Shown: one piece after another, positions 50,401 to 62,012 of the stretch
Position numbering within the stretch: position 1 is the first letter of the stretch
How the letters are laid out: every line of letters starts with the position of its first letter
Source: Pipra filicauda
Taxonomy: Eukaryota; Chordata; Aves; Passeriformes; Pipridae
Reading direction: 5' to 3'
NCBI RefSeq assembly: GCF_003945595.2
Contig: NW_024103862.1
Coordinates: 1,164,501-1,228,500, forward strand
Length of the DNA stretch: 64,000 bases
Notes under the pieces: model-generated
Seen by the model: only the letters and a program-made list of their open reading frames with translations
What the model was told of the DNA's origin: nothing
Databases searched by the model: none
Made by a program: the position numbers and the translations under genes

Positions 50401-50494
50401 AGTCACAGTAGTATAATCACAGCAGAAACTTGAGTCAGGTACCACTGGGTTTGGTTTTCACTTCTACCAAAACTAATGGGCCATACCCACATTT
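44470..50494. other. Unique AT-rich DNA, no gene seen
   Basis: Short frames only (up to 89 codons). A-runs lie near 48995 and 49123. No recognisable repeat, RNA gene or regulatory element. Confidence 0.55.
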
Positions 50495-50547
50495 ATATTT
50501 AGGTATCCTGTGCCACTAAGTTCAATGGAACTTAAATACCTAAATAT
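50495..50547. repeat. 12-bp perfect inverted repeat, old palindromic relic
   Basis: ATATTTAGGTAT at 50495-50506 and ATACCTAAATAT at 50536-50547 are exact reverse complements around a 29-nt centre containing AGTTCAATGGAACTTAA. The TTAGGTAC...TTCAATGGA...TACCTAAAT pattern resembles old palindromic repeats I know from reptile genomes. Secondary structure in RNA is possible, but no transcript is indicated. Confidence 0.6.
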
Positions 50548-50568
50548 CTCCATAAGCACAAGTTTTAT

Positions 50569-50652
50569 GCTTGGCCTTCAGCAAGTCATTTAAAGATCCT
50601 GTACCTCAAATCCTTACCTATCAAACTGGGATGCTAGTACTTGGTAACAATA
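50569..50652 (+). repeat. MIR/L2-like tail
   Basis: The sequence GCTTGGCCTTCAGCAAGTCA followed by GTACCTCAAATCCTTACC and CAAACTGGGATGCTAGTACT follows the order GGGCAAGTCACTTAA...GTGCCTCAGTTTCC...AAATGGGATAATAGTACT of MIR and L2 tails. It is diverged, as expected of an element older than birds. The adjacent palindrome at 50495 is a separate relic. Confidence 0.55.
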
Positions 50653-52189
50653 ACTTAAGCTAGGGAAAAGTTTCTGTAATATCACACAGCACCAGAGCCA
50701 TAATATCTGCCTAACACTTTCTGTGTCACATCAACAAAGATACAAATAACCCAATGCCACAATTAGAAAGTGTTGTCAGAATTTTAGGACTTACTGCCAC
50801 TACAGGCAGAGTGAGACACTATCGGGCTCAGAAAGAGATTCTGAAAGCTCCTTTAAAGTTTACCTGCTTATATGTCAGTCCCATCAGAGCTGATGGAATG
50901 AAGCTGGAGCCCACAGGAAGACAAGCACATATGATTCCTTGCATCAGATGCAGAGATACCTGGTCTACAGCTTCACAGGTAGACCCTTTTCCTGGAATCA
51001 GACTAGTCCTTTTAAGGGGAGCATGATCAGTTGTATGAAGATAAAAGACCCATTGCACCATGTACATTTTCACTCTAGGTCCTCTTGCCCTGTTCTCATA
51101 TGCACCTTCTCCCTGTCGTGGTGCTGATCATTATCCGAGATTTTCTAGCCCTGCCACCTCTACCAAGCAGCCTCCCAACAGATCACCTAAACACATTTTT
51201 TTCCTATAACCTGAAGTTTCCCCTCATGACAAATAGCTTAGGTGTGATCTAGGTATAATGTGCACTTCATGCATATTCATGTCATACATTCAAATTTAAA
51301 CTCCTTGAAGCTATAAGATAAAGTGTATTTTTATATCTTTTCAGTGCAGGTTTATCACTGAAAAGGACAGTTAAATAAAATATTTCCCACTTTTGGCTCT
51401 TGCACTTCATTAGTATTTTGCAGCTATGTGGTCAGTCGGATCCCACATTTGACCTTCCAAGACGATATTTTTCCAAAAGTCTTCATCACTTTGACTTTTC
51501 CAATAAGCTGGGATATTTTTTCCACAAGTATTACACATACATGTTCACACACACTCTGAGTGCATCTTAAAAATGTCAGTGACAGAACTACAAGACTCTC
51601 AGAGTCACAGACATCCCACTTGGGGCAGAGGATATTCCCACTCCCTCCCTTCCTGGTATAGACAGCAGAGGTGGGGACAGTGTGGGGGATGTGCAGCAAG
51701 GAAACATCATGCTCCAAATTTGCAACCAGGAACACTGTAAGCTGTGTAGATACCTTTTTGGTCTGTATGGAGACCCATCTACTTCCCTCTGACCCTCACA
51801 TTCTGGACCAGCTGCATCAATATCTTCCCCATCAGAGTGGGTCCATACCCCAAGATGACTACTCTCAATATTTGACCTGATACGCACCTCTGGCAAGGAA
51901 CTAATATTTCAAATACATAGTCCGGTAATGATTTCCTTAGCCTATATAAAGGATTTCCAATTTTCACAATTCTCATGTATGGTAACTACAGTGAATGGCA
52001 TGGCATGACAACAAAATAAAGGTTTGGAAAATAAGGCATTGTTTTTTGTGGAGTTTCCCTATCCCTTTGTTGTCTGTTCTGCTGCTGAAGTTAGGTTTTT
52101 TAAAAATTAAAGCAATCCCTTCGATGTCTCGATTATTCTTTAGAATTGAAGTTGCTTTATTTTGGTTTTACTTTGGAGAAATTATCCCC
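50653..52189. other. Unique DNA, no gene supported
   Basis: Overlapping frames on both strands (up to 103 codons) at 50754-51127 and 51424-51976 have no recognised domain. They are best read as chance frames. Confidence 0.5.
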
Positions 52190-53034
52190 ACAGTGGAGGG
52201 AAGGAATGCCACCCAGACAGACCTTGACAGGCTTGAGAGGTGGGCTTGTGTGAACTTCACGAAGTTCAACAAGGCCAAGTGCAAGGTGCTGCACCTGGGC
52301 AGGGGAAATCCCAAGTACAGGTACAGGCTGGGCAGAGAATGGATAAAGACTAGTCCTGGCAAGAATGGCTTGTTGGTGTTTGTGGATGAAAAGTTCAATA
52401 TGACTCGGTAATGTGCACTTGCAGCCTAGAAGGACAACCACATCCTGGACTGCATCAAAAGAAGTGGGACCAGCAGGTTTAGGTGGGTGATTCTGCCCCT
52501 CTACTCTGTTCTTATGACATCCCACCTGGAGTGCTGTGTCCAGCTCTGGAATGCCCAACACAATAAAGACATCAACCTGCTGGAGCAAGTCCAGAGGAGA
52601 GCCATCAAGTTGATAACAGGACTGGATCATGTCTCCTATGAAGACAGGATGAGAGAGCTGGGGTTGTTAATCCTGGAGAAGAGAAGGCTCTTGGGAGACC
52701 TTATAGCAGTTTTCCAGTACCTAAAGGTGGCCTACAAGAGGGCTGTAGAGGGACTTTTAAGGGCATGTAGTGATAGGACAATGGCCTTAAGCTGAAGCAA
52801 GGTAGCTTTACATTAGCTATTAGAAAGAAATTCTTCCCTGTGAGTGTGGCGAGGCACTGGAACAGGTTGTTCAGAAAAGTTGTGGACTCCCTGTCCCTCA
52901 AAGTGTTGAAGACCAGACTGGATGGGGCTTTGAGTAACCTGTTCTAGTGAAAGGTGTCCCTGCCCATGGCAGGGAGATTGCAACTAGGTGAAAATTAACG
53001 TCCCCTCCAACCTGAGTCATTCTATGATTCTACA
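52190..53034 (+). mobile_element. CR1 LINE, 5'-truncated, about 0.85 kb
   Basis: Sense CR1 begins near 52190 (GGAATGCCACCCAGACAGAC at 52203-52222) and can be followed through ORF2 and the 3' UTR (GTGTCCCTGCCCATGGCAGG) to the terminus TCATTCTATGATTCTAC near 53032. The 3' end differs from those of the copies at 22.3 and 31.1 kb, so it is another subfamily. This is the least diverged CR1 by eye, but it has stops and indels. Confidence 0.94.
52193..52795 (+). pseudogene. CR1 ORF2 C-terminal remnant
   Basis: The first piece, up to 52411, encodes TQTDLDRLERWACVNFTKFN and KAKCKVLHLGRGNPKYRYRL, ending in a stop after FNMTR where intact copies continue. A second piece from 52487 to 52795 encodes LYSVLMTSHLECCVQLWN, LLEQVQRRAIKLITGL, YEDRMRELGLLILEKRRLLG and DLIAVFQYLK. 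No catalytic motif remains because the copy starts downstream of it. Confidence 0.9.
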
Positions 53035-55806
53035 ATTTAAACTAGAAAACCCTCAAAACAGTCACATTGCTAAGCTGCTTCTAAAACATCATGATAACTT
53101 TCAATGCTCTACAGGGACAGCTGCTGATAACTAATCAGTACTTCTGGTCTGGAAAATAATATGATCTATCCTGCTAAATAGAAACAAGAGAAAAATTAGT
53201 TGTCTTGTTTTTGTCTGAAGACAAGAGGAAAATACAATTGTATAGGTCTATCGCTAGAACAGGTACTGAGCATTTAGGTTCTCAGCTTTGGCAAAGCCTT
53301 TTCATGTTTCCCAAGCCCAGTCACATTGGTCTGTATTTTCCACGGCGATTTTAAATCCTCAGATACCACAGGTTTGGACTCCAGATGCACTGAGCACTTC
53401 CAGATTCATACCGTTTTAACTGGAGGTACAGCCAAATCATGCTTCCCTGAGTGCTGGTTGTGAGGAGACTCAAGCAGATCAAAGCGTAGAAGAGCATGAA
53501 AACCCAGCATTGCTTTTGAAAACTTGGATATTAACAGCCCTTCCTCCGAGTTTTCCTCCCCAGTGCAAAAATGCTGCACCTGCTCGACACACCAGGGTGT
53601 TATGAAGCTGAAACCAAAGCTTAGAAGCTTGGAAGAAGCTGCCTCAGAGGAATGATTACTTAGCAAATTCCTCCTAGGAAAGGAAGGAAAATGTGTTATG
53701 TCTTATTGAGCCTGACTGTTGAAGTGAGCCCCCAAAGACTGTATGGTACACAGAGAAGTTAGACATTTGCAAAACCGACACATTCTTAATATGCTCTTTA
53801 AGTCACATGGACGCTCACTAATTCTTCATTTGATCCCTATGCATGAAAGGACAAAGACCACAGATTTTCCCATATAGCCTGGGAGCCATGAGGTCAGCTT
53901 TACTGAATGAATTTATCAATAGAGTTTCAATTTATCCAATATGCTTTACCTAATAAGACAGTTCCTGTCGTAATTACTGTTGCAGAGATAGGAGGTTAAT
54001 CTTTTAAGTGACGGTACCGGACGCACCTGCTGAGAGATGATCTGGAGCTCTCCAATAAAACATTCATGGCTTCATGCCTCCTCTGTTGCACTTAAATCTA
54101 TGTTAACAGTTTCAAAAAACAAAAAAGCCAAGCCTATGCTCTACAGCGACCAATGGCACTGCAGTTAGATATCAGTGTATTCAGCTCAGTGGGATAAATG
54201 TTTAGTCTTTGGTAGATTTAGTAGTGGGTGGAAATGACAGATGGAATTCAAGTCTTTTATTCAAAGGCTTTGTTCTCCTCTGTTTTAGCGCAAAGAAGTT
54301 CCCTGTGATGTTTTGCTTTCTTTCAAAGAGACCTGAAGCACCAATCATTTTGCTTTATTCCCCTTGAAAAATAAAATAAAACAAAATGAAAAAAAAATAA
54401 AATAAAATAAATAAAATAAAATTTTAAGAAGGCAAGCCAAGCCAAAACATAGAGAAGCAAAACACTTACTTCACAAAGATAGGTCACTAACAAAAAGGTT
54501 AGGTCAATAGAAACAAGACCCAGCATGTCTGGACAGTATAATTTCAAATTTGAAATCATACAATTAAGTCAAATACAATTTGTAATAAATAACGATTTAA
54601 AAATGTTCAATTTGATCAAATAAAATTTGTGATAAATGATCAGGAGTAGGAAACACCCATTTTTTGATATTGAACTAGAAAAACATCAAATACAGTCACA
54701 TATCCAATGATTAGTTTCTGGCCCTGGATTCTGTAGGACACTTATTTAAAAATAAAAAGAAAATCTGAAAAAAAAAAAACCCATTGCAACAAATGTAAGT
54801 TTAAGGGTTGTGAAGTACAATAACTAGCAATTGTGGTGGAAGAAAGGAGTGAAGAGGGCAGGATCTCCTGCTTTGCCTTCGACTGTATTTTCCCCCTTAG
54901 TCTGCAATTTTCGGCGAACAAACTGTTTTGGAAGAAAGCATAGAGTGCAACTCAGAATGTAACTGTCAGAAATTGTTTCCTCTAACCAAAGTTTGAACCT
55001 TCTCTGTGCCCAGATTATTGACACACAGCCCTTAATAAAGGCTGTGTGTTCATAACTCAGAGAAGAAAGTGACCTCAAAACTTTGAAGAGCATGCAGAGT
55101 TACATGGAAGCTTTCTGGCTCTTCACTAATTACTGTCCTAGCCCTTGAATTATCTAAGTGGGTTTGCATTCATGTTTCTAAAATCCTCCTTCTTCCCTTT
55201 GTACTTTTGATATGGTACAGAAATACTGGTACATGTAATTTTGGGAGCGGTTGTGTTTTGATCACAAATCTAAAGTTCATACAGTCTTATACCAAAACAG
55301 AGGGAGAATTGGAGTCTTTGGTGGTATTTCTAATGGTTGTTGACTGAAACTCTTGAATGAATTTTGTTCTGGGAGAAAGTCTGATCCAGAAGGTCACAGA
55401 TGAAATCATCTATTGAGGTAATATGAAGAACTTACAAGCCAATCTCAATGTATTTTATTTTCCAAGAATATCTTTTTATAAAATGAACTGTATGTTTTTT
55501 ATTGAAAGCTGTTTTTACTAGACAAGCACGTACAGGGAATGCTTGGAGAGTCAGCAAGAGTGTTGGGAGCAATGCGAGGGCAACTCTGAGTTTTGCGAAA
55601 TGGATTACTGTCTGCTAACCGTCCTTCAAGCTATTTAGGTATGTGATACATTCCCATGCCTTCCATCTGAGCAGCTCAAAGATTCTCTGTCTTAAGTCCA
55701 TGAGGAATATCCACACACTGCCCATGTTTAGTGAGTACTGTGTGAGGAGTGGGGAGAGGAAAAGCAAAAAGGAACACATATCCACCCCTTCCCTACTGCA
55801 GGAAGG
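53035..55806. other. Unique DNA, no gene; possible conserved noncoding patch
   Basis: Around 53960-54110 there are CpGs (GACGGTACCGGACGCACCTG) in an otherwise CpG-poor stretch, the look of a conserved noncoding element. Frames are short and unrecognised. Confidence 0.4.
54366..54425 (+). repeat. (AAAAT)n simple repeat
   Basis: AATAAAATAAAACAAAATG, an A9 run, then four to five AAAAT/AAAT units. Low-complexity, with no neighbouring element. Confidence 0.9.
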
Positions 55807-55854
55807 TGAGGTGATTACATGGGGTAATCACCCTGAGGTGATTACATGGGGTAA
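55807..55854. repeat. 27-bp tandem duplication containing a 9-bp hairpin
   Basis: TGAGGTGATTACATGGGGTA starts at 55807 and again at 55834. In the first unit GGTGATTAC (55810-55818) pairs with GTAATCACC (55824-55832) around an ATGGG loop. In the second copy the right arm is lost because the repeat ends in GTAAGTGAGG. It may be a small slippage duplication. ATTA cores inside could bind homeodomain factors, though this is not shown. Confidence 0.85.
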
Positions 55855-58050
55855 GTGAGGGATTAGAAAATAAAGAGCTTGAAGTAACTGATAAGAATGG
55901 CAGGACTTCACAGGATGACTCTGCCACACAATAGAAGTTGCAGTGCGGTTGAGTAGCACTTATTGACTAGTTACACCCTACTATTAACTCCGGAGGACAG
56001 AGGTTGCTTTAATCTGTTAACAATAGAGTTAAAAAAGATTATGGATAAAATTGCTTTTTATAAAGGTTAGGTAGTTAACAAAGATATAATGGACATAATT
56101 TTAAACGTGTGGTCCAATTAAGGGTATAGATACCTACAACCTCTGCAAATACCAGCCTGCAGTGGGAAATCAGTAGACTGCCAACAAGGGGGCTCTGCTT
56201 AAGAAGACTCAGAAGAAGAAAAGGATCAAATATAACAGCTGAAGATTAAAGTCCAGTTACCAGTGGCAAGGACGAATACAGTCCTGGGCAATAATTTCCA
56301 CAGAAGTTGAAACAAATATTTCTTACAATCCCTTTTGAAAGGCATGTTCATAATGGTTTGTTTGATGCGCTTCTTCTTGAAGACAGATAACAAGGTATTG
56401 TAGAAGAAACAATGTTCACCTAGAGAACAAAGAATTCAACAGTGTAATATATTTTGAGGACTAAAACATAAGCATTAAGGTAAAAGTATCAATATTTCAA
56501 TCCCTAAAAGGAAGTCCTTTTGTCTTATCAATAAATTTTACTATGAACAAAATGGAACTTGAAAATTCTTGAAAAATCCTAGTAAAAAAAGGCACACAAG
56601 GGTTAGAATAATTTGGAAGCTGCAGCATAAGCGGAGCCATACTGAATATGAAGATGAGACACATTTAGTTGAAACCTCAGAAACGGATTTTCTCAAAGGA
56701 GGATGAAACATAATGTTTGCTATATGCAAAACATAAAGATTGCATCACCATCCTTTTAGATACAGCATATGAACATATCTGCTGAGAGTCAAAAGTGAAA
56801 GACTCTAGGAAGCTGCCAGACCTAGGGAAAATGAATATTCTGCAAATATATTTATTTTACATGCAAAGCAAAGCAAAGAAAAATGTTGTTAAATATTTAC
56901 TCATCACCCGGTAGCTTATTAATCTTTGTTGCAGCAAATACAGATGACTATAGAGTGTGGGCAGAGATGGTCCTTATCGATAAATAATTGGAGGATGCAC
57001 CACCACAGACTGAGACTCAAAGGTAAGCAGAAGCCCTAACAGGAACAGTGACTCAGTTGCATGAAGAGCAGCTGCACAGGAAATCAGGCCATAACTGTTC
57101 CATTGTCTTGCCTTTTTTTTTTTTTTTTTTGGCTATGTGACTTTCCTCATCTGGCCCCCAGAGTCGTCTTGCACTAGCAGACATCTCACAAATATTACTG
57201 CAGCACCACTCCAGCACCACTGGAGTCCATGTAGACATGGACTGTACTCTCATGACCTGCTATAGGCACTTAATGTTGAGGGTGACTCAGGCTGCCTATG
57301 TAAGAGCAAAGGCTTCATAACTGGTCTGTGGGGAATCTGATTCAGCTCCTCAAATGCCTTTTTCTCTCTTTGGTCCTCTAGGTTTCCTGAGAGGAATCAG
57401 CACTCTAAGTATTCTTCTGACAATGCAACAGTCACAGTGATAACCTGACTTTGCACGACAACATGGTGGCAGATTTCCAAACCCAGGAAAGGGAGACTTA
57501 AAATCCGAGCTCTACTTCAGACTGAGGGTCATCAACCCCATAGTTCCCATTTCCCTGGGAGGTTCCCACTGTGTGGGTTAAACACCAGGAGATGTTCCCT
57601 GTCTTTGCTGAAATTGTGCCTTCTTCTCCCACTACAAACTTATGTGTAAGACTCACAGCACCAGAGAACACACAGGGAACCTGCCTGCACCACACAAAAG
57701 AAGAGGAGGAGGTCTGGTTCGTGATTGCTGTCATTCAACTGTCCTCATCAATTCAAAAGAAAAATATGAAGCCTCCTGGAGCAGGAAGCAGATTATCTTG
57801 AAAGAGTCTCCTCCTCACAGTTGGTATAGAGGAATTAATCTAATCAATTCCTTGATTAGATCTTGATCAAAAAATTCAAAGGAAAAAAATTAATTTCTAC
57901 AGCACACACTGAAAAGACCACAAAATAGTTACCAGAAAGCTTCATTGAAAAATGTGCTGAGTTGCAGTGGGCTCCGGTAATAAAATCAGGACTGGCTGTT
58001 TTCCTTAGGGATACAGTGGCCTTCAAGTGTGAGTTATTTAGCGAAAGTCC
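55855..58050. other. Unique DNA, no gene seen
   Basis: T18 run at 57113-57130. An inverted repeat AGTCCATGT-AG-ACATGGACT lies at 57224-57243, just after an 11-bp direct repeat (CAGCACCACTC/G). Nearby frames are short and unrecognised. Confidence 0.5.
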
Positions 58051-58115
58051 AAAGGTCTATGTTATGCAAGAAGGCAGATTAGATGGTCATAGCAGTCCCT
58101 TCTGGTCTTTAGCAA
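58051..58115 (+). repeat. Ancient amniote CR1/L3-like 3' end
   Basis: The sequence GTTATGCAAGAAGGCAGATT, then AGATGGTCATAGCAGTCCCT and TCTGGTCTT, follows the order TTATGCAGGAGGTCAGACTAGATGATCA...GTCCCTTCTGGCCTT known from the 3' ends of old CR1/L3 elements in turtles and mammals. About 45-50 bp are comparable. A second scrap, TTCAAGTCAAGACTGGACAC at 58549-58568, may belong to the same group. Confidence 0.5.
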
Positions 58116-60342
58116 TTAATCTCTGACGTGTTGTCAGAAGGTTGGTTCATCACAGCCCAAAAAAAAGCAATTTCCTTGCTGATAAATGAAAAATAAATCA
58201 ATTTTTAGCCTTAGATGAAGATGGGATTCCACTGGTCCCTAGGGGGTGTTTCCCTGTTCAGGCTCTGAGCAACTGAGCAAAGGACTGCTGCACCAAACAG
58301 CATGTGTTCTTGCCAGGACCTGGATTTATTCTCCTTGTTTCCAGCAAAATCACAGCCACGAAAGGTGAATTCTGGCCTTTGAAGACACGGGTAGGTTTAG
58401 ATGGGGTCTTGGTTTTCAGAGGAGTACAGAATGCTCAATGACATGCAGCTAAACAAATGATGAAAATCAAGGAAGGAAAAAATGGGCTCATATTTATGCT
58501 GCAGGATCACGAGTTCACTGGTCCATATTTTCTCCACTAATTAAGTTCTTCAAGTCAAGACTGGACACTGAAAGACATCTTCCAGGAAATTTCACTGAAA
58601 GAACTGAGCAGATATTGAGTAACTGATTCTCAAATGCCTGTGTGACACCAGGGGCAATGCCCTTCTAACCTACAGTTCAATAGGGAGGGAAGTAAAATGT
58701 GATAGGCCATGGCCAAAGAACAAAATCCAAATAAGCAAAAGAGAAGGGTTTGAAAGTGAAATAATGGGGCTCTGAGCCCCATATTCCTACCACTAAATTT
58801 CACAATCCCTCAAAGATCATTCCTTCAATTTCCAAAACTCATGCAACATAAACCTCCATTTAAATTTAAATCTCCATTTAGGTCACCCTAATTTCCCTTC
58901 CCTGTACTGGGATCTTACGAAGACAAAGTGAGAAAATAACAGTGGTCAGAGCCTGTGCCTTTTTCAGCCAATTGTAATTCAAGATGGCAGAAGGGAGCAA
59001 ACCCACAAAACAAGTCATATGCCATTGTCAACAAGGAATGAAAATGGGTGGATTACACTGCCTACCATTATATTCCTAATGATACCACTGTCAAGAGGAC
59101 CTCTCTACAGCAAATACAAATGCAAACTTTTCACTGATGTAGTTGCATAAATATTATATTAAATTTTTTAATTTCTCATTGATTATGTTTAAGTATATAA
59201 CAGAAATATTAATGAACATGTTTGCAAAAGACTGATACAGAGGAACCACTCAGATATAATGTGAAGTGGGACCACAGTGCCTTTATATGATATTTGAAGC
59301 ATCTACCCAGTCAATGAACCTCTGTGGAAGATTAATGTCATTTAAACTTTTATTGTGGAATGTCATTTGTGCACTGTCACACTTTGCACAAATGGTGCTT
59401 CAGTCACAGTTCAGTAACACTCCAGCATATTATTTCCCAGGCATTTGAGAGTTTAGAGAATTATTGAAGGGCAAACTGTACTCATTTGGTAATAAGGCAG
59501 ACTGCAGTTGCAGTCTCCATATGATTTCAAGAAACGGAATCAATGTTAATTTCATTGAACGTAGCAAAATAGTTGTGATAATAACCCCAGTGAAATAGTC
59601 CACTAGAGAAAAGAGATAGAATATAGTGTCACAGTGTTTTATATTATCTATTCGAAAGATTCTAGAAGAAATACCCTAATAATTTCTGAAAAAAAAATTC
59701 ATTTGAAAATCACAGTTGCTATTTCTCTCAGTCTTTACACATTGATTTTAAGAATGTGCTGCAGAAGAAAGAATTAAAGAAACCAGTCAAGATTCACATC
59801 CTATTTTTACCAATGGCATCCAGCTTTGAGGCAGTCTAGATGTTTCAATTTGGTATTACTGCTTGTGCAAATAAGTGTTATACTGATCCTGAAAGTAAAC
59901 GTTTCCCAAAGCCATGATTTGTTAGCACTGTCTTCACATGTTATAGTCAATTAGTCGATAATTAGTCAAATAATTAAAAATATAATTATGTAATGATGTT
60001 GCCTTATTTTTAAATTAAGGACTCATTTGCAAGCTGATTCCTCTTTCTCATTATATGTTTCTTTGATGCTACAGTTTAAACACATAAGCCTTGCTTGCTT
60101 TTTCTCTCTTTTTCATTTATTGTTAATAAATGGACAAGTGCTTATTAATATATTGTCACCAGCAAAGGCACAAATATGCAACTAAATAGTTATGCAGCTC
60201 CCACCAGATGCAAATGTGTCTGTAAGAACCATCACTGATGTGCTGGAGACCTCTAGAGCTGTAGCCCTTCTCATGAAACTACAATTTCAGATACTGTCAA
60301 TTATCTTATTAGGGCTACGGTTCAGGTATACAACTAATTTTA
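58116..60342. other. Unique AT-rich DNA, no gene seen
   Basis: Apart from the scrap near 58549 nothing recognisable. Frames are under 70 codons. Confidence 0.55.
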
Positions 60343-60440
60343 AAAGAAAAACCAACCAACCAACAACAAAACAGAACAAAACCAAACCGAACCAACGAAC
60401 AAACAAACAAAAACCCTGACCAAACCTAAAAAAAAAAAAA
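60343..60440 (+). repeat. (AACC)n/(AAAC)n low-complexity tract with A13
   Basis: ACCAACC units change to CAAAA, CAAAC and GAAC units and end in an A13 run near 60428-60440. Looks like repeated slippage of an A-rich tract. Confidence 0.9.
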
Positions 60441-61405
60441 TGTCCATTGTAGAATTATCAAAATGTCTCCTTGTCTCCTATACCCAATCATAAAGTGCAT
60501 AGCACACCAGCAACCACCATGGTTTCAGTATCTGTAGACACTTATTTGAAACAGGAATACCAGCCTTTAGAAGGGCCCTGATGTCATGTAGGGGACATGG
60601 CACCACTGTTAGAGAAAGTGAGAAGTGTCAATGGTGTGTACTGGTACCCAGAAAAGTAACTTCTACATAAACATCACAGCCATAAGATAGCCCAAATCAG
60701 GAGTTCAAAGTGGCTTTAATCACCTATTCATTTAGCTGGCTCCCATCTATCTATACCAAGAACTTCAGCTTGCAAGGCCTACATGGAGAGAGTAGGATAA
60801 CTTGGAGTGAAGTGAGGCACATACTTTACCTTACCCTTTTGAGCTAAATCTATGTTACTAACTTCGAAACAGAAATGTATTACATCGATGCTCTGCAATA
60901 ACTGTGTTCACCCTCCAATCTAGATACCTTTTGTAGTTTTGTAAATGACACTAATATTCTGAGAATTTCTTTCATCTAGGCACAAAGTTAGCAGAAGTAG
61001 TAGCAATTGCATGTTTCTATGCCTACCTTAGGGTTGTGAGGAGACTTTATCTCCCTGCCATCTCATCAAGTTAGATCTGGTCACACAATCAAACCAAACG
61101 CAGGACTGTCCATTATTTCACAAATACAGAAGGATAAAGGGATCTTCTAAAGACTCTCAGCTGTAGATAGAAATGGCAAGTAAAGCAGAAGAGCATTTAC
61201 AGTTTGAACAAAACTCTTGGCAATCATCTCATGTCTTTTTTTAAAAAATGCTATTGTTTTAGCAGGTGCAAGCCACTTCTATGAAAAACTCATAAAAGTC
61301 ACCTCACATTATTCTTCAGGGTTGCTCAAAATCACCCCTATGGGCCAAGCCAGCCTGAATTAAAGCTCAATGACAAATGTATCCTAATGTTGGAGGGTTA
61401 ACTAA
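60441..61405. other. Unique DNA, no gene
   Basis: No frame of note, no recognisable repeat. Confidence 0.6.
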
Positions 61406-61926
61406 CACAGAATCACAGAATGAGTCAGGTTGAAAGGGAGAGACCACAGTGGGTCATCTCATCCTGCTAAGCAGGGTCATCCTAAAGCACATTGCACAGG
61501 ATTGCATCCAGAAGGTTCTTGGATACCTCCAGGGAGGGAGACTCCACAACCTTTCTGGGCAATCTGTGCACAGTCACTCACACAGTAAAGAAGTTCTTCC
61601 TCATATTGAGGTGGAACCTCCTGTACATCAGTCTCTGCTAGTTGCCCCTTGTCCTATTGCTTGGCACCGCTGAGAAGAGCCTGGATTCATCCTCCTTTCA
61701 GATACTTACAGGCACTGATGAGGTCCCCTCTGTCGTCTCTTCTTGAGGCTGAACAGGCTCTACTCTCTCAGCCTTTCCTTGTAAGAGAGATGCTCCAGTG
61801 CCTTAATCATCTTTGTTGCCCTCCATTGGTCCTGTTTCAGGAGCTTCGTGCCTCTTTTGTACTGAGCCCAGAGCTGACACAGTACTCCAGTTGTGGCCTC
61901 ACTAGGGCTGAGTAGGGCGGATACTA
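61406..61926 (-). mobile_element. CR1 LINE 3' part, about 0.52 kb
   Basis: The plus strand starts ACAGAATCACAGAATGAGTC (antisense CR1 terminus). It follows the 3' UTR (CTCCACAACCTTTCTGGGCA, AGTAAAGAAGTTCTTCCTCA) and the end of ORF2 in antisense (AGGCTGAACAGGCTCTACTC, AGAGATGCTCCAGTGCCTTA) to GGCCTCACTAGGGCTGAGTA near 61926, where it is truncated. The coding part is broken by stops. Confidence 0.93.
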
Positions 61927-61972
61927 GCCACTTCAGACCTCTTGGGTGAGCAGGATTCTTGTCTGAATGAGA

Positions 61973-62012
61973 ACTGAGTAAAGAGTTACTCAGTAAAGAG
62001 CAACTGAGTAAC
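61973..62012 (+). repeat. 15-bp tandem repeat, about 2.7 copies
   Basis: ACTGAGTAAAGAGTT, ACTCAGTAAAGAGCA and ACTGAGTAAC follow one another, with a short palindromic core (ACTGAGTA/TACTCAGT). The repeat lies 46 bp past the 5' edge of the CR1. Confidence 0.85.

Noticed and set aside
50754..51026. Frame with VVRILGLTATTGRV, like a helicase motif (ILGLTAT)
   Set aside because: A single short match. No other helicase motif is present in any frame nearby, there is no splice evidence, and overlapping frames on both strands argue for chance.
52157..52630. 157-codon minus-strand frame, the longest in the window
   Set aside because: It lies antisense to the CR1 ORF2 remnant at 52190-53034 and has no meaning of its own.
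57053..57253. T18 run read as the poly(A) tail of an antisense processed pseudogene
   Set aside because: No AATAAA-type signal before the tail, no recognisable coding sequence and no target duplication found.
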